The position numbers and the translations under genes are program-made. A stretch of DNA of 64,000 nucleotides from Todiramphus chloris collaris. Its lineage: Eukaryota > Chordata > Aves > Coraciiformes > Alcedinidae. The notes under the pieces are model-generated. The model did not search any database. It saw nothing but the letters and a program-made list of their open reading frames with translations, and had not been told where the DNA came from. Shown here one piece after another: positions 58,254 to 64,000 of this stretch. The stretch is from NCBI GenBank assembly GCA_025345505.1, contig JANVCC010000012.1, forward strand, positions 258,013 to 322,012, written 5' to 3'. The stretch's first letter is position 1. Every line of letters starts with the position of its first letter.

Positions 58254-58773
58254 ACAGAATCATAGAATCACAGAATGGTTTGGGTTGGAAGGGATCTTAG
58301 AGATCATCTAGTTCCAAAACCCCTGCCATGGGCAGGGACACCTCCCACTAGACCAAGTTGCTCCAAGCCCCATCCAACCTGGTCTGAACATTTCCAGTGA
58401 TGGAGCATCCACAGCTTCCCTGGGCAACCCGTGCCAGTGTCAACCACCCTCAGAGTGAAGAACTTCTTCCTAATTTCTAATCTAAATCTTCCCTCTTCCC
58501 TTTTGAAACCTTTACCCTTCTTATCACTACAAGTCTTTGTAAAACATCCCTCCTTAGCTTCCTTGTAGGCCCCCTTTAAGTATTGAAATGACACAGTAAG
58601 GTCTCCCCAGAGCCTTCCCTTCTCCAGGCTGGACAACCCCAATGCTCTCAGCCTTTCCTTGCAGGAGAGATGTTCCAGGCCGCTGATGATCTTCATTGCC
58701 CTCCTCTGGACTCACTCCAACAGGTCGATGTCCTTCTTGTGTTAGGGGCTCCAGAGCTGGACACAGCATTCCA
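58254..58773 (-). mobile_element. CR1 LINE, group D
   Basis: About 520 bp, 3' end CAGAATCATAGAATCACAGA. The - strand frame 58304-58696 (130 codons) is open through [20 protein letters not shown] and RFRLEIRKKFFTLRVVDTGT, so the ORF2 C-terminus is nearly kept. The copy ends near GACACAGCATTCCATG. Confidence 0.93.
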
Positions 58774-60060
58774 TGACCCCACATACATTCACACACAGAA
58801 GACAAAGCAGAAGCCTGTTGTGAGTTTTGGCTACTTCATGATGTTGCTGGATAAGGACCCAGCCCCTGTTGAAGGATATACAGAATTTTGCATTGAAAGA
58901 AATGTAGACCTGGTAGTGCCTTTTTTACACGTATCAACGTTACACAAGCGCATGCAGCTCTGGGAGTGTCTGCATGGAGAATCAACACAGAGCAAGGGTG
59001 GCCTTGTCCTTGCACAGCACCCTCAAGTATGGCTTCATCATGATGTCCTTGGTACTCCAGAGCGAAAGGATGGTTTTGCAGTGCTCCTCATCTTGCAGAG
59101 TCAGCAACAATGGACCACTGTTCATCATCCAAATCCATTGGATGTTTTGGATGGTCCTTACCAAGAAGGAGGTGTGGGCAGGAACATGTGCAATAGCATT
59201 CATGCTTCGGGTAACTTGTAGGAAAGAGGCCTTCCCACACGAATTAGTGCAGAAAAAACTCATAATTATACAGACATATTGCTATTTTTTCAGTTTCAAG
59301 TGGCTCAAATTATCTCTTACAAAGTATATTTTAGAGCGATAAATTAATATCAGTTTTCAACTGTTGGCTTTTTTGGTAACCATTTTTAATACCATCTGAG
59401 AGATTCCTCTGGATGTCTCATTCCTCTCCTTATCTATAAGCCTCATTTAAAACCCTCAGGTCCTGTTGGTAAAACTGAAAGTGTGCTTCTATTTTGAATC
59501 CCAAACCATAACTGGTTGTCCTTCTTTTTTTTCTAAGCTAATTTATCTACTCAGCTGCTCGCAGTACAGGAGGAGGCTGATGTGAACCATCTGATTTTTA
59601 TTTTGCTTGACAGAATACCTTATGCTTCTCTAACTTCTGAGGTTTTCTTTTTTTTTTTTTACTTCCCTTTTCCATCCTAGTCCATTACTATAATTTGCTC
59701 TTCCTGGAGGGAACTGGTAATTCTTTTCTGTGTTTCCCAGACACGCTGGCGAATGTGTTATTTTTAAGCCAGCCTCACTACCTGCAGCACGATGACTCAT
59801 TACAGATTTGCAAAATCCCCAATGTTTTTGCCAAGAAGTCAACTTCTGGATTTAATTCTTGAGAGGATAGTTAGGAGCACAGCGTAAAATCCCCAAATCC
59901 TGTATGTTAAAGTCACAAAAATCTTCCCTAAACACAACACAATCATTTGCCCTTATAAAATTAGGGGACATAGAGTGACCAAAGTTCTTCGTCTTCACAT
60001 TGTGAGCCACTTCCTGGGGCAGAAGGAATGACAGGGGCATGACTGCCAGATGAATATAAT
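58774..60060. other. Unique stretch with overlapping open frames
   Basis: Between 58774 and 59342 three frames are open at once: + 58670-59221 (its first ~35 codons are antisense CR1), + 58974-59342 and - 58982-59263. None matches a family I recognise. It could be a decayed processed pseudogene or chance; no poly(A) tail or intact gene structure is seen. The rest of the stretch is featureless. Confidence 0.35.
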
Positions 60061-60700
60061 CCAGTGTGCCCAGGTGGCCAAGAAGGCCACCAGCATCCTG
60101 GCTTGGATCAGCACTAGTGTGGCCAGCAGGACTAGGGCAGGGATCATCCCTCTGGACTGGGCACTGGGGAGGCCACACCTCGAATCGAATCCTGGGTTGA
60201 GTTTTGGGCCCCTTGCTCCAAGAAGGATGTTGAGGGGCTGGAGCGTGTCCAGAGAAGGGCAACAAAGCTGGGGAAGGGTCTAGAGCACAAGTCTTTATGA
60301 TGAGCAGCTGAGGGACCTGGGCTTGTTCAGCCTGGAGAAAAGGAGGCTCAAGGGAGACCTTCTTGCTCTCAACAACTCCGTGCAAGGAGGTTGGAGCCAG
60401 GTGGGGTCAGTCTCTTCTCCCAAGGAACAAGTGATAGGACAAGAGGAAATAGCCTCAAGTTGCTCCGGGGGAGGTTTAGGTTGGATGTTAGGAACAATTT
60501 CTTATGCAAAAGGGTGGTTAAGTCCTGTCCGGGCTGCCCAGGGCAGTGGTGGAGTCCCCATCCCTGGAGAGGTTTCAGAGCTGTGTAGATGTGGTGCTGA
60601 GGGACATGGTTTAGTGGTGACCTGGCAGTGCTGGGTTAACAGTTGGACTTGATGATCTTCAAGGTCTTTTCCAACCAAACTGATTGTATGATTCTATGAA
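60061..60700 (+). mobile_element. CR1 LINE, group B, ~640 bp
   Basis: Begins at CCAGTGTGCCCAGGTGGCCA and ends in GATTGTATGATTCTATGA. A CGAAT duplication (CTCGAATCGAATCC near 60179) is private to this copy. Frames carry ORF2 C-terminal scraps. Confidence 0.94.
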
Positions 60701-62588
60701 CTGCTGATCCACTGTTTGGACCATAGCAAGCAAGCACTAGATTTTGCCTTAAGATTTTTTTATCAAATAGCATCTTCCCACCTTGCTGGCCAAGGCCACA
60801 GGTTTTGAGTGCAATGCTGGAGGATGTCCTTCTGTCCTGCTCCACCACTCTATATCTGCCATCCATCCCAAGAATCACAGAGCTCTCCCTCTTACCCACA
60901 TAAAATACCCCAGCCGGGTAGTATCATATGAGTCTTGGATTTTTTTAAACAAGCCTGACTGCTTTCCCATGTCACAAACAAGCAAAAGAGGAGGTGCCAC
61001 AAATTTATGACATCTGCTTGAGAAACCAGGAGAATGCACCTCAACCATAAAATGTAATCTACTTAATTAGCTGTAATTGCTTTGCTGAGTCGGACTATCA
61101 TAGAAATCATTGTTTTATGGCAAGCAAATGAAAATTGCAGTGTGCTAAAACATCCCTGGGCTGTCCCCTGTCAACTGTGGGTTTTAATACGTTTGTAGTT
61201 TCTTCTCGGCAGAAGTCTGTAAGGAATAAAATATTTACAAGATGTGGGGGAAGGGATTTTTATTTGCTTTTTCTTTTTTTTTTTTTTTCTTTTGCTTCTA
61301 AAGCTTTCTGAAGAGAAGCTCTACCAGAACAGCTGGTGCAAAAACATTTCCCAAAATGAGTTTCTTGGGCTTTTTTAGGAGAGGGATTACAGGGCAAGAC
61401 CATGGTGTATGTACATTTCTTCAGGATGCAACAGGATTGAAAAATTCAGTTGATGAACCAGAAGTAGTAAATGCTGCATAACCCCGTGATTTCAGTGCTG
61501 TTGCTCATCCTCCCTGACTTTTGGTGAGCTGGGTACGAGCTGCATCTGCTGGTTGGTTTCTCTAGGGTCAGGCAATCTCATCCCGGCTCTTGGCTGGAAT
61601 ACGAATAATAAAGACCTCGGGATAAGAGGTCTTTGTGGGACCACTGTATTTGCCCACTCTTTCCTGAAGAACCTTTGCACTTTCAAGCTGGTGAAATTAG
61701 ATTTTATTTTCGCTGGAGCCTTTTTTTAAATACTGCTGTGGAGTTTTGCCAGTTCAAATATTATGTATTCTCAGCTTCCCCCAAGCGCAATTTGAATCTA
61801 ATCTCCTGGCCCAAATACATGCGAGAGACCCATTAAGCCTTTTAACACCCCAAACCTGGTTTTGTTAATATTCTGTGTGTGCTCCATCTGCTGCTGTGTT
61901 TGTCTAAAGCTAATGTATTTGAGAGCAATTCACTTCCCTGGTTGAAGTCCAAAATACCCAAAATACCATATGGACATTTTAAAGTTAATTAGCATCTTAA
62001 AATTCAGTATCTAAGTTAAGGATGTTGTGATCCCTAAATCCTTGGTTGTCCTGAGTTTAACTCAACTTTGGCCTATTCTTGCAACCCCAAATATTTTCTC
62101 CTTTTGAATTTTTATCTTTGCTAATCCTCACAAATGAAAATCGCTGGATCCATCCTTTAAAACTGTCCCTTTGGGGCAATAATTTGATTCTGTAACATTG
62201 TTGTGATCATCCTGGAATTGACTATTACTAGAATTAGCTGAAATAGGAAATTCGGTGTCCCCAGAGATCTTGTTTAAGGCTGTGAACCAAGGCTAACTCC
62301 AGTGAAAAAGGAGGATGCTGACAATGTCAGAGGAGAATATGGAGTGTGAAAAAGAGGACAATGCTTGTGCTATAGGGTAGACTTAATAACTGGGCAGGTT
62401 TTTTTTGTTAATCCTTGATCATGCTGTGGGGACGCTGAACTTGCAGTGCTGGGGACCTTGGCTTTGGCATCATACCTGGCATGCCATTTTCAAGGTAGGT
62501 CCAGCACTGGCAAATTTAATTCAAGCATCTTAATTAATAAAAGCGAAAAGTAATGTGTGGCCAAGCATGGAGCTTTCTGCCATCACTC
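60701..62588. other. Unique non-coding stretch of about 1.9 kb
   Basis: No gene supported. T-rich run at 61264-61289. The part at 61040-61200 has AT-rich homeodomain-type words (TTAATTAGC). Confidence 0.4.
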
Positions 62589-62703
62589 AGAATCACAGAG
62601 TGTTAGGGTTTGGAAGGGGCCTTGAAAGATCATGTAGTCCAACCCCCCTGCCAGAGCAGGACCACATGGATTAGGTCACACAGGAACACGTCCAGGTGCT
62701 TCC
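62589..62703 (-). mobile_element. CR1 LINE, group F
   Basis: About 115 bp, 3' end AGAATCACAGAGTGTTAGGG, with CCTGCCAGAGCAGGACCAC and CACACAGGAACACGTCC. Confidence 0.9.
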
Positions 62704-63937
62704 AAGCAAGTGCTTTGCTGTTCATCCTGCAAAATTACAGTCTGAAAAAGCATTTTGGACACATATTACTCAACGTTTAATTCCTCCAGTAGGAATGGTC
62801 CCATCCCCCTACATGGTCTCTAGCAACAAACCCTCCTATGCAGAAAATGGTGACTTGTCCCAGAAAACCTTCAAACTGCATCTCTACAACTCTTCGAGCG
62901 ATGACAAATGAAGTGGGAGGACAGTCTTGTGCCAAACAGACAAAACAGGGTCATCTTCTGCTCAGCTTGCAGTTTCTGGGTACCTTGCGGTGAACTCTGT
63001 CATTCCTTGGCGTGTCGGCATCTCTGGCTGTGAAACTGGGATTCCCCTTCTTTCTTCCAGCCTTTTCCACCATTTCTTCACATTGCAAAGCTCTTCACAT
63101 TGCAAAATTGCAGGGACAGACAGATTTCTGACATGTCTGCAGGTATCTTGCACATGAGAGGCCCTTTCCAGATGCTGTCGTCATTGAAACGAGGAATATT
63201 TTGGACCCGGTTGTCGTAAACACCAACGGGGGAGAAGAAAGGAATTATGATAGCTATGGAATAGGAGCAAATTCCTCAATATAGAGTCGAAAAAGGCGTC
63301 AGAGATGCACACTGGAGCCGTTACCCTTTCTGTATCTGGAAGCACAGAGGTCTTGCACACACCACACTGTCTGTCATGGAGCAGAAATTACATCTGGAGC
63401 AAAACGCTAAAGCTTGAAATGATTCTTTTTTTTTTTTTATCTTCTGGCTTGAGAGCATGCTGGGAAGGATGAATTGAAAATTAGCCAGATGAACAAGTGC
63501 ATTTTGGAAACGACAAAGGGCTGTTTTCTGAGCAGTTATTGTAAATACCCTGCCATAACCTGTAACCTGAGGGCTCAAAGAGCATGGGCTTTCTCTCATG
63601 CCTGCCTGCATTTACGTTACAAGCTCCTCCGGAAAGAGCCTACCAGAAATTATCCCTTCAAGACTCATCTAGAGTTGCCATAGAAACTCTGCCAGAGCAG
63701 AAGGGGACTGGGAGCGCCCGCTTTTGAAAGCTTGAGGCTCTCCATGCCCTCTGCAAGATTGCAGCGAGACGAAAGATTCATGATTAAAAGGCATCTGTGC
63801 TTCCGTAGCGTTGTGTACGAAACCGTGTAGGTGCTCCTGGTTTGGACTGCCGGGCAGCTGGGGAAAAAGGGGTGTCTCTGGGACCACAAGGATGCTCTGT
63901 CTCCTCCTTGGTTTGGGAAAGACCTCAAGGAGGATCC
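62704..63937. other. Unique stretch with an X-box-like site
   Basis: No gene supported. GTTGCCATAGAAAC at 63674-63687 is a close RFX X-box match in repeat-free DNA; a T run lies at 63425-63439. Confidence 0.4.
63674..63687. promoter_or_regulatory. RFX X-box-like site
   Basis: GTTGCCATAGAAAC differs from the palindrome GTTGCCATGGCAAC at two positions. The strongest single match seen in the window. Confidence 0.4.
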
Positions 63938-64000
63938 GATGTAACAGGACAAGAGGATACAGCCTCAGGTTACTCCAAGGAGGGGTTAGGCTGGATATTA
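63938..64000 (+). mobile_element. CR1 LINE, group B, cut by window edge
   Basis: GTAACAGGACAAGAGGATAC, then GTTAGGCTGGATATTA: the start of a + strand copy that continues past the window. Confidence 0.85.

Noticed and set aside
59852-60385. 177-codon open frame on the - strand
   Set aside because: Its first half is antisense to the CR1 at 60061-60700, a common shadow of this element.
1-64000. Bacterial-type features such as operons, CRISPR arrays or ribosome binding sites
   Set aside because: Composition and CR1/LTR content are those of an avian nuclear genome; no regularly spaced repeats were seen.

Overview
This window looks like bird nuclear DNA. The strongest reason is the repeat content. 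I count about 46 pieces of the chicken-repeat-1 (CR1) LINE, 22 on the + strand and 24 on the - strand, adding up to roughly 17.8 kb or about 28% of the window (my own tally; boundaries are good to about 15 bases). Most are 5'-truncated and keep the CR1 3' end, a short direct repeat of the ATTCTGTG or ATTCTATG kind with no poly(A) tail. This share is high for birds; as established background, CR1-rich lineages such as woodpeckers and their relatives reach such values while chicken is lower. The species call is inference only.

I find no host protein-coding exon, tRNA or rRNA that I can support. All long open frames either lie in CR1 (sense ORF2 C-termini or antisense shadows) or look like chance frames. 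The window is therefore best read as intergenic or deep-intron DNA.

The CR1 copies fall into working groups that I name here by sequence, not by database family. A: GAGCAACCTGCTCTAG, then CCAACCCAAACCATT. B: GACCTGGCAGTGCTGG, then TTGATGATCTTAAAGGTCTC. C: tail ACCCCCACCATTCTGTGATT, with TAGCTATTGATCAGCATTG upstream on the reverse reading. D: GAACTAGATGATCTTTAAGG with CATGGCAGGG. E: the 25.4 kb copy (TCATCTGGTCCAACC). F: GTTCCTGTGTGGTCTGG and CAGCCCCTGACATTCTGTG. X: GCAGTTGGACTAGATGATC ending in ACTATTCTA. J: an older copy at 38.6-39.9 kb. Two copies reach into the ORF2 reverse transcriptase: the + copy at 35.9-37.0 kb (FADDTKL motif) and the - copy at 38.6-39.9 kb. One solo retroviral LTR (about 775 bp, - strand, fossil) lies at 39.86-40.63 kb, right beside the older CR1.

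Layout: 0-10.6 kb is CR1-rich and includes a clear CR1-inside-CR1 nest (0.7-1.8 kb). 11-12.7 kb is repeat-poor with CpG-containing, enhancer-like sequence. 12.7-21.5 kb has short CR1 pieces around a repeat-free island (15.4-16.9 kb) that holds three RFX X-box-like sites. 21.5-23.7 and 24.2-25.4 kb are repeat-poor. 25.4-37 kb is again CR1-dense. 37.1-38.6 kb is a repeat-free island with hairpins and homeodomain-type AT motifs. 38.6-42.4 kb is the old CR1/LTR/CR1 cluster. 42.4-46.9 kb is mostly unique. 46.9-47.8 kb holds an odd composite CR1 insertion flanked by ~86-bp direct repeats and sharing a ~140-bp 3' flank with the CR1 at 34.6 kb. 47.8-64 kb is mostly unique with scattered CR1.

The most interesting signals are the shared 3' flank of two opposite CR1 copies together with the long direct repeats (a candidate CR1 3' transduction) and the recurrent RFX X-box-like palindromes in the repeat-free islands (candidate conserved enhancers).
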